NCBI GenBank assembly: GCA_016794785.1
Contig: JAEUHC010000020.1
Span: forward strand, 1 to 64,000
Length of the DNA stretch: 64,000 nt
Direction of reading: 5' to 3'
From: Opitutaceae bacterium
GTDB taxonomy: Bacteria > Verrucomicrobiota > Verrucomicrobiia > Opitutales > Opitutaceae
This document shows, one piece after another, positions 1-7,837 of this stretch (within the stretch, counting starts at the first letter, position 1; each line of letters starts with the position of its first letter). Below the pieces are notes generated by a model. That model ran no database searches. It saw nothing but the letters and a program-made list of their open reading frames with translations, and was not told the DNA's origin. The translations under genes were made by a program, and so were the position numbers.

Positions 1-1
1 T

Positions 2-286
2 CCCTATCGCACGTTGGTGCCGCGCGGGCGCGATGAATTGTGGGTCGCCGGCCGCTGTTTTTCGGCGACGCACGACGCGCACGCCTCGTGCCGCTCGATG
101 GCACAGACGATGGCGATGGGACAGGCGGCCGGAACGGCGGCGGCGCTTTCGCTCAGGGCCGACTGCGGCGCTCGTGAGGTCGATATCCCAACGCTCCAGA
201 CGCGACTGCGTGCGCGTGGCGCGATCCTCGAACCCCCCGCCACCTTCGCCGCCACCGGCCGCGATCAATGGCACGCAAATTTATGA
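2..286 (+). CDS. FAD-dependent oxidoreductase, C-terminal end (5' cut by window)
   Basis: The frame is open from the window edge and ends at TGA 284-286, giving about 94 residues. It contains the run LWVAGRCFSATHDAHASCR followed by an MG-AAGTAAALS helix. This is the usual C-terminal signature of the FAD_oxidored family, where a glycine-rich segment closes the FAD-binding fold and the next helix reads 'MGQAAGTAAAL'. Such proteins are common in Verrucomicrobia and Planctomycetes as secreted or cytoplasmic oxidoreductases of unknown substrate in sugar clusters. The stop overlaps the ATG of the following stub (ATGA), so both were probably translated together. The N-terminal dinucleotide-binding motif lies outside the window, so no substrate is assigned. 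Confidence 0.75.
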   Translation, partial: PYRTLVPRGRDELWVAGRCFSATHDAHASCRSMAQTMAMGQAAGTAAALSLRADCGAREVDIPTLQTRLRARGAILEPPATFAATGRDQWHANL

Positions 287-414
287 CCACACTGAAGGTC
301 GACGCGGCGATTCGCGAGCTCGGCATCGAGGGAATCAAGACGCCGCGCGGGCTGGAGCCGAGCATCCGTTACGATCTCGATTACCTGCGCCCCATCTTCC
401 CCAAGAACGTCTGA
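283..414 (+). pseudogene. C-terminal stub of a TIM-barrel sugar isomerase/epimerase
   Basis: This 43-codon frame starts at the ATG that overlaps the previous stop. It encodes GIEGIKTPRGLEPSIRYDLD followed by YLRPIFPK. The last ~30 residues match the C terminus of the complete epimerase at 23280-24179 (GIEGTKTPLGVEQSIRYDLD then YLRPLFPRK). The rest of the ~300-residue barrel is absent, so this is read as the remnant of a deleted gene kept in frame behind the FAD oxidoreductase. It might still be translated as a small peptide, but it cannot form an active barrel. Confidence 0.7.
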
Positions 415-432
415 TGTCCCGCTGACCTTCCC

Positions 433-1470
433 ATGAAATCCTGTCCCCTGCGCAGCTCCGTCATCGGCAGCTATCCTTTTCCCAGCTGGCTTGAATTCGC
501 GAGCCAGCACCTTGAAGTCTTCGGGCGCTCCGACGTGAGCGAGATCCAAAACGACGCGGTCATCGCGGCCGTGCACGATCAGGTCGAAGCCGGACTCGAT
601 GTCATCACCGACGGCGAACAGACGCGCCTCGATTTCAATCTCTCGTTCTACGGCTACATCCAGGGCATCGAGTTGGAGAGCGTTTCGCCGCGGAAATTCG
701 GACCACCGGCGCATGATCAACGCGGGAAGCACGCCATCACAGGCGAGCTGCGCGCGCCACGCGGGCTGGGCGTCGTGGATGAATTCAAGCGACTGCAACG
801 CCTCGCACCCGCAGGCGCGGCGACGCTCAAGGCCAGCGTGCCGGGTCCGTATACGTTGAGCGGGCGGCTCGTGCCGAGTGCGCAGTATGCCGACCGCTGG
901 GTGGTCACCGAGGCGCTGCTGCCGATCGTGCGCAGAGAACTCGAAGAGCTCGTCGCCGCCGGTTGCCGCGAGATCAGCGTCGATGAGCCGTCGATGAGTT
1001 GCTACGCCTACAAGGAGGATCCGCGGCGCTTCGTGGATATCTTCAACCGCACGGTGGAAACAGTGCATGGCCGCACGCGGCTCTGCACGCACCTGTGTTT
1101 TGGCAACTTCAAGGGTCGTGCCATCGGACCCCGGCGCGTGGCCCCGATGTTTCCTGCCTTTCTCGATTTCAAGGCCGACGAAATGCACGTGGAGATGGCG
1201 AGCCGGGAGTTTGCGGAGATCGAACTCATCGCGCAGATCGCCCAGCGCATGGATGCGGCGGTCGGGATCGTCGACGTGAAGAGCTACTACGTGGAGACCC
1301 CGGCCGACATCGCCGACCGTGTGCGCCTCTGTCTCAAGCACGCGCCCGCGGACCGTCTCGTTTTCGCGCCCGACTGCGGCCTGAGCCAGACGGCACGTTG
1401 GGCGGCGCAGCCGAAACTGCGCAACATGGTCGCCGGCATCCGGCAGGTGAAAAAGGAACTCGGGCTGTGA
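433..1470 (+). CDS. Core-MetE-like cobalamin-independent methyltransferase
   Basis: The 345-residue protein corresponds to the C-terminal catalytic half of MetE (a 'core-MetE'). The four expected zinc ligands are visible: H220 and C222 in THLCFGNF, E254 in MHVEMASREF, and C315 in APDCGLSQT. The N-terminal folate-side half of classical MetE (about 750 residues) is absent, as in archaeal MetE homologues. It opens a tight plus-strand operon, and its stop overlaps the GTG of the next gene. Known family members transfer methyl groups to thiols. Its place among sugar dehydrogenases and lactonase-like enzymes suggests, by inference only, methyl transfer linked to a methylated sugar or a methyl thioether rather than routine methionine synthesis. 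ATG 433 is chosen as the first start after the upstream stub. Confidence 0.8.
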   Translation: MKSCPLRSSVIGSYPFPSWLEFASQHLEVFGRSDVSEIQNDAVIAAVHDQVEAGLDVITDGEQTRLDFNLSFYGYIQGIELESVSPRKFGPPAHDQRGKHAITGELRAPRGLGVVDEFKRLQRLAPAGAATLKASVPGPYTLSGRLVPSAQYADRWVVTEALLPIVRRELEELVAAGCREISVDEPSMSCYAYKEDPRRFVDIFNRTVETVHGRTRLCTHLCFGNFKGRAIGPRRVAPMFPAFLDFKADEMHVEMASREFAEIELIAQIAQRMDAAVGIVDVKSYYVETPADIADRVRLCLKHAPADRLVFAPDCGLSQTARWAAQPKLRNMVAGIRQVKKELGL

Positions 1471-2333
1471 TTCGTCCCGTCCTCCAAGATGACGCGTTCC
1501 TCACGGATGTCGCCGCGATCCGCGCCGACGTCACGTCCACGCGGTTGTATGTCTGGTGGCTCGGGCAGAGCGGTTTTCTTGTCTGTTACCGGGGAGAATT
1601 CCTGCTGTTCGATCCGTATCTGAGCGATTCGCTCACGAAGAAATATGCGCCGACGGACAAGCCCCATGTGCGCATGACCGAGCGAGTGGTCGAACCGGCG
1701 CGGCTGAATTTTGTGAGCGTCGTCACGTCGTCGCACAACCACACGGATCACCTCGACGCGGAAACGCTTGGTCCGCTCTTCGCGGTCGCACCGGCGGCGA
1801 AACTCGTCTTGCCCGCGGCGAATGTCGCCTTCGTCGCGCAGCGTCTCGGGCCGGCTGCCGCGGCGCGATTCGTGCCGTTGGCCGACGGACAGCGCGCCAC
1901 GGTGGGCGCGTTTACCTTCGAGGCAGTGCCGGCGGCGCACGAGGAGCTCGCGCCGGAATATGCGGGCTTCGTGGTGACGGTCGGACCGTTCGGGATCTAT
2001 CATAGCGGCGACACCGTGCCCTTTCCCGGGATGGAAGCCCGGCTGCGCGGGCATGCCATCGACGTGGCGTTCCTCCCCATCAACGGGCGGGCCACGCCCC
2101 GGCGCGTGGCGGGCAATCTCGATGGCCCCGAGGCGGCCCGGCTCGCGCACGCGATCGGCGCACGCTGGGTGGTGCCGTGCCACTATGAGATGTTTGCCTT
2201 CAACACCGCGTCGCCTGTGGCGTTCGTGGCGGAGTGCGGCCGGCTCGGCCAGCCGCATGCAGTGCTACGGGCCGGTGCGCGGTGGAGCCTCGCTGCGTCT
2301 GCCGCCGATCTTTCCTCAACCCGAAAAATATGA
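1467..2333 (+). CDS. UlaG-like metallo-beta-lactamase-fold hydrolase
   Basis: The GTG start at 1467 overlaps the previous TGA (GTGA) and gives 288 residues. The MBL-fold metal motif HxHxDH is present as SHNHTDHLD (H90, H92, D94, H95). Further family features are GIYHSGDT, the segment FLPINGRA, and a late histidine in VVPCHYEMF. These match the UlaG branch, whose known member opens L-ascorbate-6-phosphate lactone. A sugar-lactone or sugar-phosphate-lactone substrate is plausible here because two Gfo/Idh/MocA dehydrogenases lie downstream, but this is inference. There is no signal peptide, so a cytoplasmic location is expected. The gene ends in an ATGA overlap with the transporter. Confidence 0.8.
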   Translation: MIRPVLQDDAFLTDVAAIRADVTSTRLYVWWLGQSGFLVCYRGEFLLFDPYLSDSLTKKYAPTDKPHVRMTERVVEPARLNFVSVVTSSHNHTDHLDAETLGPLFAVAPAAKLVLPAANVAFVAQRLGPAAAARFVPLADGQRATVGAFTFEAVPAAHEELAPEYAGFVVTVGPFGIYHSGDTVPFPGMEARLRGHAIDVAFLPINGRATPRRVAGNLDGPEAARLAHAIGARWVVPCHYEMFAFNTASPVAFVAECGRLGQPHAVLRAGARWSLAASAADLSSTRKI

Positions 2334-3589
2334 ACCCGCCCCCAACCTCCGCCCATTCCGTCGGCATCCGGCTTTTCATCATGATGGTGCTCCAGTTCTT
2401 CATCTGGGGCGCGTGGCTGCCCCTGATCTGGAGTTACATGGGCGGGCTCGGCTTCACCGGCCCGCAGATCGCGTGGGTCGGCAGCGGCTTCGCCATCGCG
2501 TCGATTCTGGCGATCTTCTTCGGCAACCAGTTCGTGGACCGCCGGTTTTCCGCCGAGCGATTCATGGCGGTCAGCCACCTGATCGGCGGCCTCGCGATGC
2601 TGGGGCTGTATTTCACGCGGGATTTTCCGACGTTCTTCGCCCTGATGCTCGTGCATTCAATCTGCTATGTGCCGACCATCTCGGTGGCGAACTCGCTCGC
2701 GTTCACGCACCTGAAGGACGCCCGCCGGCAGTTCGGCCTCGTGCGCATGGGCGGGACCATCGGCTGGATCTTGGCGTCGTGGCCGCTGTATTTCGTGCTG
2801 CAAGGCGTGCAGGGCGCGGAGTTGGAACACGCGCTCAGCTACATCTTCCTCGTGGCCGGCGGCGCTTCGATCGTGCTCGCGGGCTTCAGTCTGGCGCTGC
2901 CGCACACGCCGCCGCGGACCATCGCCGGGGGCGCGGGCGAGAAGCCGGCCTGGCGGGAGTCGCTGAAATTCCTCCAGGCGAACCCGTTCCTGCTCGTCCT
3001 CTTTGTCGTCACGTTCATCGACTCGACGATCCACAACGGCTATTTCCTGATGGCGGGCGGCTTCCTCGGCCAGATTGGCGTGAAGCCCGAGAACATCATG
3101 CCGATCATGAGCATCGGGCAGGTCGCGGAGATTCTCACGATGGCCGTGCTCGGCCTCTGCCTGAAACGGCTCGGCTGGAAGTGGACGATGATTATCGGCA
3201 TCCTCGGGCACGCCGGCCGGTTCCTCATCTTTGCGTTCTTCAGCCAGAATGTCCCGGCGGTCGTGGCGGTCCAGGTGCTCCACGGCATCTGCTACGCCTT
3301 CTTCTTCGCGACGCTCTACATCTTCATCGACGTGGCCTTTCCCAAGGACGTGCGCACGAGCGCGCAGGGGCTCTTCAACCTGCTCATCCTCGGGCTGGGC
3401 GACCTCGCGGCGAAATGGCTGTTCATTCCACTCCAAGCTTCGCTTACGCACGACGGCGCGGTGGATTTCCAGAAATTATTCCTCGTGCCGTCGGGCCTGG
3501 CTTTGGCGGCGGCGGTGCTGCTGCTGGTGGCGTTCCGCCCGCCGGTCTCGCTTGATGCGGAAGAGGGCGCCGTGCAGGCGCCGGAATAG
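2330..3589 (+). CDS. MFS transporter of the nucleoside:H+ symporter (NHS) type
   Basis: The 419-residue protein has about 12 hydrophobic helices and begins IRLFIMMVLQFFIWGAWLPL, a typical first helix of NHS/NupG-like permeases (PF03825). In Planctomycetes and Verrucomicrobia these proteins are often found in sugar catabolic operons rather than nucleoside operons. Conserved-looking features include the cytoplasmic loop with RRQFGLVRMGGTIGWI and the late helix FFATLYIFIDVAFPKDVR. ATG 2330 overlaps the preceding TGA, which fixes the start. The likely role is uptake of the small substrate processed by the operon. The exact ligand cannot be read from the sequence. Confidence 0.8.
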   Translation: MNPPPTSAHSVGIRLFIMMVLQFFIWGAWLPLIWSYMGGLGFTGPQIAWVGSGFAIASILAIFFGNQFVDRRFSAERFMAVSHLIGGLAMLGLYFTRDFPTFFALMLVHSICYVPTISVANSLAFTHLKDARRQFGLVRMGGTIGWILASWPLYFVLQGVQGAELEHALSYIFLVAGGASIVLAGFSLALPHTPPRTIAGGAGEKPAWRESLKFLQANPFLLVLFVVTFIDSTIHNGYFLMAGGFLGQIGVKPENIMPIMSIGQVAEILTMAVLGLCLKRLGWKWTMIIGILGHAGRFLIFAFFSQNVPAVVAVQVLHGICYAFFFATLYIFIDVAFPKDVRTSAQGLFNLLILGLGDLAAKWLFIPLQASLTHDGAVDFQKLFLVPSGLALAAAVLLLVAFRPPVSLDAEEGAVQAPE

Positions 3590-3593
3590 ACCC

Positions 3594-4562
3594 ATGGCGT
3601 TCGCTCCGGAAAGTTTTGTGCGCACGGTCCTCGGCGACATCCCCGCGGGGCGGCTCGGCGTGTGCTACGCGCACGAACATGTGATCATCGACGGTAGTTT
3701 TGCGACGTGCGCGACGCCGGATTTTTTGATCGACGACGTGGAGTGTGCGGTGACGGAGCTGCGGCAGTTTTACGCCGACGGAGGCCGCGCGATGGTCGAT
3801 TCGATGCCGTGCGACAGCGGGCGTAATGTGCTAAAACTCGCGACGGTGTCGCGCCGCTCCGGGGTTCATCTCGTCTGCCCGACCGGACTTCATCTGGCGA
3901 AATACTACGATCCCGGCCACTGGGGGAATTTCTACACGGAGGACCAGCTCGCCGCGCTCTTCGTCGCGGACATCACCGAGGGCGTCGATGCGCACGACTA
4001 CAATGGTCCGCTCGTGGAGCGCACGTCGCACCGGGCGGGCGTGATCAAGTTCGCGAGCGATCGAGCGTTTTCCGGGCGTGAGGAAAAAATCTTCGCGGCC
4101 GCGGCTCAGGCGCACCGTCGCACGGGTTGCCCGATTCTCACGCACACCGAACAGGGCGAACTGGCGCTCGCGCAGATCGAGCGACTACGCAGCCACGGGG
4201 TGGATCTCCGGCACGTGTGCCTCTCGCATACCGACCGAAAGCCGGACTTGGGTCTGCACCGGGAGCTGTTGGCGAGCGGCGTGCGCGTGGAGTATGACAG
4301 CGCGTTTCGTTGGAAGCCCGGGCAGGGGAATCCCACCCGCGACCTCGTCGTCGCGCTTCTGCCGGAGTTTCCCGACCAGATCATGCTCGGCATGGATGCG
4401 GCGCGACGCGGCTACTGGCGCAGCTACGGCGGAGGGCCGGGACTCAGTTTCCTGCTAAATGATTTCTCGGCGCTGCTCCGTGCAGCGGGATTATCGCAGG
4501 CGCTGCTCGACAGGATATTCGTCTCCACTCCAGCTTCGACGTTCGCGTTTTCGCCGCCATGA
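3594..4562 (+). CDS. Phosphotriesterase-family (amidohydrolase) hydrolase or lactonase
   Basis: The 322-residue TIM-barrel protein carries the binuclear metal set of the phosphotriesterase family: HxH in YAHEHV (H27, H29), a lysine available for carbamylation (K152 in VIKFASD), H184 in THTEQG, H212 in SHTDRKPD and D268 in MLGMDAA. Family members hydrolyse phosphotriesters or, more often in bacteria, lactones. With the UlaG-like hydrolase and two dehydrogenases in the same operon, a sugar-lactone hydrolase is the most economical reading, but the substrate is unproven. It starts 4 bp after the transporter and ends in an ATGA overlap with the next gene. No signal peptide is seen. Confidence 0.8.
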   Translation: MAFAPESFVRTVLGDIPAGRLGVCYAHEHVIIDGSFATCATPDFLIDDVECAVTELRQFYADGGRAMVDSMPCDSGRNVLKLATVSRRSGVHLVCPTGLHLAKYYDPGHWGNFYTEDQLAALFVADITEGVDAHDYNGPLVERTSHRAGVIKFASDRAFSGREEKIFAAAAQAHRRTGCPILTHTEQGELALAQIERLRSHGVDLRHVCLSHTDRKPDLGLHRELLASGVRVEYDSAFRWKPGQGNPTRDLVVALLPEFPDQIMLGMDAARRGYWRSYGGGPGLSFLLNDFSALLRAAGLSQALLDRIFVSTPASTFAFSPP

Positions 4563-5629
4563 AAAAACTCAAAGTTGTCGGCCTGAACTTCGATCACATG
4601 CACATGGGCGATCTGCTGCGGAAATGCCACGAGCATCCCGACGTCGAGATTGCGGGGATTTGCGATGCGGACCCGGCGCGGATGCAGGCGGTCATTCGCA
4701 ATTTCGTGATTCCGCCGGAGCGCGTGTTCACCGATCCACACCGGTGCCTGACGGAGACGGCGCCCGATTTTGTCGTGCTCTGTCCCGCGACGGCGCGGCA
4801 TGCGGAGTATGTCGAATTGGTGGCGCCGTATCGCGTGCACATGCTCGTGGAAAAGCCGTTTGCGGCGACGCTGGCCGAGGCGGATCGGATGATCGCGGCG
4901 GCGAAACGGGCGAAGCGGCTGCTCGCGATCAACTGGCCGCTGCGATGGTATCCGGCCCACGCGACAGCGCACCGGCTGTTGCGCGAGGGATGCATCGGGG
5001 CTCTGCAGGAAGTGCATTTCTACGACGGCAATCGCGGGCCGCTCTATCACCTCGCCGATAAGATCGAAGTGGAGCCGACGGGGGCGATGAAGCGCAAGAG
5101 CTGGTTCTACCGGAAAGCGGCGGGCGGCGGCTCGTTGCTCGATTACCTCGGCTACGGAACGACGCTCGGCACGTGGTATCACGGCGGAAAGAAACCGCTG
5201 GAGGTCACGACGGTCGTCGATCAGACGCGCGGACTGGAGGTGGACCAACACAGCGTGACCATCGCGCGCTACGCGTCGGGGTTGTCGAAGTTTGAAACGC
5301 GCTGGGGCACCTTCACCGATCCGTGGACGAACCAGCCGCAGCCGAAGTGCGGGTTCGTGCTCAAGGGCGCGGACGGGACGATTAGTTCCTACGACTTCGA
5401 ACCGACGATTCGCATTCAGACGCGGGCGAACGTGCGCGGCGTAGATGTGCCGGTGGATGTCCTGCGGGTGCCGGAGCAAGACCCGATCCAGTATTTTGTG
5501 CACTGCATCCGCGAGGGGCGACCGGTCGAGGGACCGCTTTCGCCGAAGATTGCGCGCGTCGGACAGCAGATCGTGGACAGCGCGAGGTTGAGCGCACGGC
5601 TCGGGAAAACCGTGAAACTGATCGACTGA
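4559..5629 (+). CDS. Gfo/Idh/MocA family NAD(P)-dependent sugar oxidoreductase
   Basis: The 356-residue protein has the two-domain layout of the family, with a Rossmann N-terminal half, the EKP motif at residues 98-100 (MLVEKPF) and an alpha/beta C-terminal half. The normal glycine-rich GxGxxG loop is unusual: the first strand reads VVGLNFDHMHMGD, so the dinucleotide loop is altered although the fold is clear. ATG 4559 overlaps the stop of the phosphotriesterase-like gene. It is expected to oxidise a sugar or sugar derivative in the cytoplasm. It is followed 2 bp later by a second dehydrogenase of the same family. Confidence 0.85.
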   Translation: MKKLKVVGLNFDHMHMGDLLRKCHEHPDVEIAGICDADPARMQAVIRNFVIPPERVFTDPHRCLTETAPDFVVLCPATARHAEYVELVAPYRVHMLVEKPFAATLAEADRMIAAAKRAKRLLAINWPLRWYPAHATAHRLLREGCIGALQEVHFYDGNRGPLYHLADKIEVEPTGAMKRKSWFYRKAAGGGSLLDYLGYGTTLGTWYHGGKKPLEVTTVVDQTRGLEVDQHSVTIARYASGLSKFETRWGTFTDPWTNQPQPKCGFVLKGADGTISSYDFEPTIRIQTRANVRGVDVPVDVLRVPEQDPIQYFVHCIREGRPVEGPLSPKIARVGQQIVDSARLSARLGKTVKLID

Positions 5630-5631
5630 CC

Positions 5632-6750
5632 ATGAGCGAGTCTATGAATTCGGGTGGCTACGGTTTGAGCGCGGCTGGAGCGGGCGGAACCATCGTGGCG
5701 CCGGTGCTGCCCTATCTTCCGCCGCGGCCGCTTAGCTATCGGCCGAAGATCGCGCTGATAGGTTGCGGCGGCATCTCCGAGTATCACCTGCGGGCGTATC
5801 GCGAGATGGGGCTCGAGGTGGTGGCGCTATGTGACCGGAATGTGGCGCGGGCGGAGAAGCGCCGCTTAGAATTTTTCCCGGAAGCCACCGCATGCACCGA
5901 CTATCACGAGTTGCTGCGGCGGGGCGACATCGAGGTCGTCGACGTCGCGCTGCATCCTGGGCAACGCGTCGTGGCAATCGAGGCGGCGTTACGGGCGAAG
6001 AAACACGTGTTGAGCCAAAAGCCCTTCGTGCTCGATCTGGCGGCGGGTGATCGGCTCGCGGCGCTCGCGGAAGCACAGGGCGTGAAGCTCGCGGTGAACC
6101 AGAACGGCCGATGGGCGCCGCATTTCAGTTACATGGCGGCGGCGACTCACGCCGGAGTAATCGGTGAGGTGGCAAGCGTGGATTTCACCCTGCAATGGGA
6201 TCACACGTGGACGGCGGGCACGGCGTTCGAGGAGATTCACCATCTCGTGTTGTTCGACTTCGGCATCCATTGGTTCGACATGGCAGCGCAGTTCATGCGG
6301 GGCCAGCGGGCTGAGCGGGTGTGGGCGAGCGTGCGGCGCACGGCGTTTCAGGGGATGAAGCCGCCGATGCTCGGACAGGTGACGATCGACTACCCGGGCG
6401 CGCAGGTGCGGCTAAATTTCAATGGCCACGTGCGGCACGGGCAGGAGGATCGCACGGTCGTGTGCGGGAGTCGCGGCACGCTGCGGAGCTTTGGCCCGAG
6501 TTTGTCGGAGCAGACCCTGGTGCTCCACACGGCGGATGGGCAGGCGACGGTGCCGTTGCAGGGCACGTGGTTCACGAGCGGTTTTCAGGGCGCGATGGGC
6601 GAACTGCTCTGCGCCATCGACGAGAACCGCGAGCCGGCGCACAGCGCACGCAACAACCTCGACAGTTTGGCGCTCTGCTTTGCCGCGCTGGCGAGCGCAG
6701 ATTCCGGCGAGCCGAAGAAGCCCGGCAGCGTCACCACGATTTCGAAGTAA
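5632..6750 (+). CDS. Gfo/Idh/MocA family oxidoreductase
   Basis: This 372-residue protein has a canonical nucleotide loop (IALIGCGGIS, residues 40-49) and QKP at 129-131 in place of the usual EKP; the lysine is retained. A ~35-residue Gly/Pro-rich N-terminal extension precedes the first strand. The segment DFGIHWFDMA fits the helix that carries active-site residues in this family. It lies 2 bp after the first dehydrogenase and 12 bp before the epimerase, so it belongs to the same transcript. Two divergent family members side by side suggest oxidation followed by a second redox step, or two related substrates. Confidence 0.85.
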   Translation: MSESMNSGGYGLSAAGAGGTIVAPVLPYLPPRPLSYRPKIALIGCGGISEYHLRAYREMGLEVVALCDRNVARAEKRRLEFFPEATACTDYHELLRRGDIEVVDVALHPGQRVVAIEAALRAKKHVLSQKPFVLDLAAGDRLAALAEAQGVKLAVNQNGRWAPHFSYMAAATHAGVIGEVASVDFTLQWDHTWTAGTAFEEIHHLVLFDFGIHWFDMAAQFMRGQRAERVWASVRRTAFQGMKPPMLGQVTIDYPGAQVRLNFNGHVRHGQEDRTVVCGSRGTLRSFGPSLSEQTLVLHTADGQATVPLQGTWFTSGFQGAMGELLCAIDENREPAHSARNNLDSLALCFAALASADSGEPKKPGSVTTISK

Positions 6751-6762
6751 CTCCATTTCACC

Positions 6763-7698
6763 ATGCACCCGATTCACCCAATTCACTCTAACTCTCGTCG
6801 CGATTTCCTAAAAACCACCGCGATTGCGGCAACGGCAGCGGGCCTGAGCGGCGGGCTCGGCGCCGCGATGGCGAAGCGCAAGATGATCGTGGGCGCGCAC
6901 CCGTGGGTCTATGCGGCGACGCAGCCGAACTACGATCTGACGGCGGTTTTGCCTCAGGTCTTCGCCGATTTCAGTTATGCCGGCGTGGATGGCATCGAGC
7001 TGATGCACACGGCCCTCCGACCTGACGACGCGGTCGCGCGAATCGGTGAGCTGTCGCACAAGCATCGACTGCCCGTGATCGGCGCCTCGTTTGGCGGCGC
7101 GATGTGGGACCGGACGCAGCATGCGGCCGTGCTCGAGGACGCGGAGAAAGTGATCACGCGGCTGGCGCAGCTGGGCGGGCGCACCCTGGGCGCGACCGTT
7201 GGCCAACTGCGTCCTGCGACACCGAAGCCGCGCAAGACGCCGGAGCAACTCGACGCACAGGCGGAATGCCTGCGCAGGATCATCGCGCTCTGCGCCAAAC
7301 ATGGCGTCGTGCTCAATCTCCACAACCACGCCTACGAGGTGGAAAACGAGCTGCACGATCTCAAGGGCACATTGGAACGGATTCCCGAGGTGAAACTCGG
7401 GCCCGACCTAAACTGGCTGGTTCGCGGTGGCGTGAATCCGGCCGAATTTATCCGGCGCTATGGAAAGCAGATCGTCTTTCTCCATCTGCGCGATCAACGC
7501 AAAGACGGGAGGTGGGTCGAAGCGATCGGCGAGGGCGACACGGATTTTGCCGGCATCGCGGCGGCATTGAAGGCGGTCGCGTTCAGCGGCGACTCGATCA
7601 TCGAGCTGGCGCACGAAAAAGATTTCAAGCCGACTCGCCCATTGCGCGAAAGTGTGAAATTGAGCCGCGCTTTTGTGGCGAAGACGTTCAACTATTGA
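6763..7698 (+). CDS. Tat-exported sugar phosphate isomerase/epimerase-like TIM-barrel protein
   Basis: The 311-residue protein begins with a twin-arginine signal (SRRDFLK at residues 11-17, then an Ala-rich h-region). An AP-endonuclease-2-like (xylose isomerase-like) barrel follows. Candidate metal-site segments are GIELMH, VLNLHNHAYE and LHLRDQ, with a late E in SIIELAHEKDF. It closes the plus-strand operon, followed by a 10-bp hairpin. Members are commonly annotated as sugar phosphate isomerase/epimerase or hydroxypyruvate isomerase-like, but a Tat-exported one probably acts on a free sugar in the periplasm. The substrate is unknown. Confidence 0.8.
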   Translation: MHPIHPIHSNSRRDFLKTTAIAATAAGLSGGLGAAMAKRKMIVGAHPWVYAATQPNYDLTAVLPQVFADFSYAGVDGIELMHTALRPDDAVARIGELSHKHRLPVIGASFGGAMWDRTQHAAVLEDAEKVITRLAQLGGRTLGATVGQLRPATPKPRKTPEQLDAQAECLRRIIALCAKHGVVLNLHNHAYEVENELHDLKGTLERIPEVKLGPDLNWLVRGGVNPAEFIRRYGKQIVFLHLRDQRKDGRWVEAIGEGDTDFAGIAAALKAVAFSGDSIIELAHEKDFKPTRPLRESVKLSRAFVAKTFNY

Positions 7699-7710
7699 AT
7701 TCGGGGTGCG

Positions 7711-7736
7711 GGAGGTTCGCTCCATGGCGAACCTCC
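7711..7736. terminator. Perfect 10-bp hairpin between convergent genes
   Basis: GGAGGTTCGC at 7711-7720 pairs exactly with GCGAACCTCC at 7727-7736 around a 6-nt loop. It sits 13 bp after the epimerase stop and about 100 bp from the end of the convergent minus-strand gene. There is no T-run on either side, so it is not a textbook intrinsic terminator. It may act as a bidirectional mRNA-end hairpin. Confidence 0.5.
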
Positions 7737-7837
7737 GGGAGGAGCATCCAGCCTATGGGAAGAGGCGGCCGATGTCGCGAGGGTGGTCGTGATCGCCGTC
7801 GCGGTTGCAGCAGACGGCACAGCATCAAGGGCGAGAC

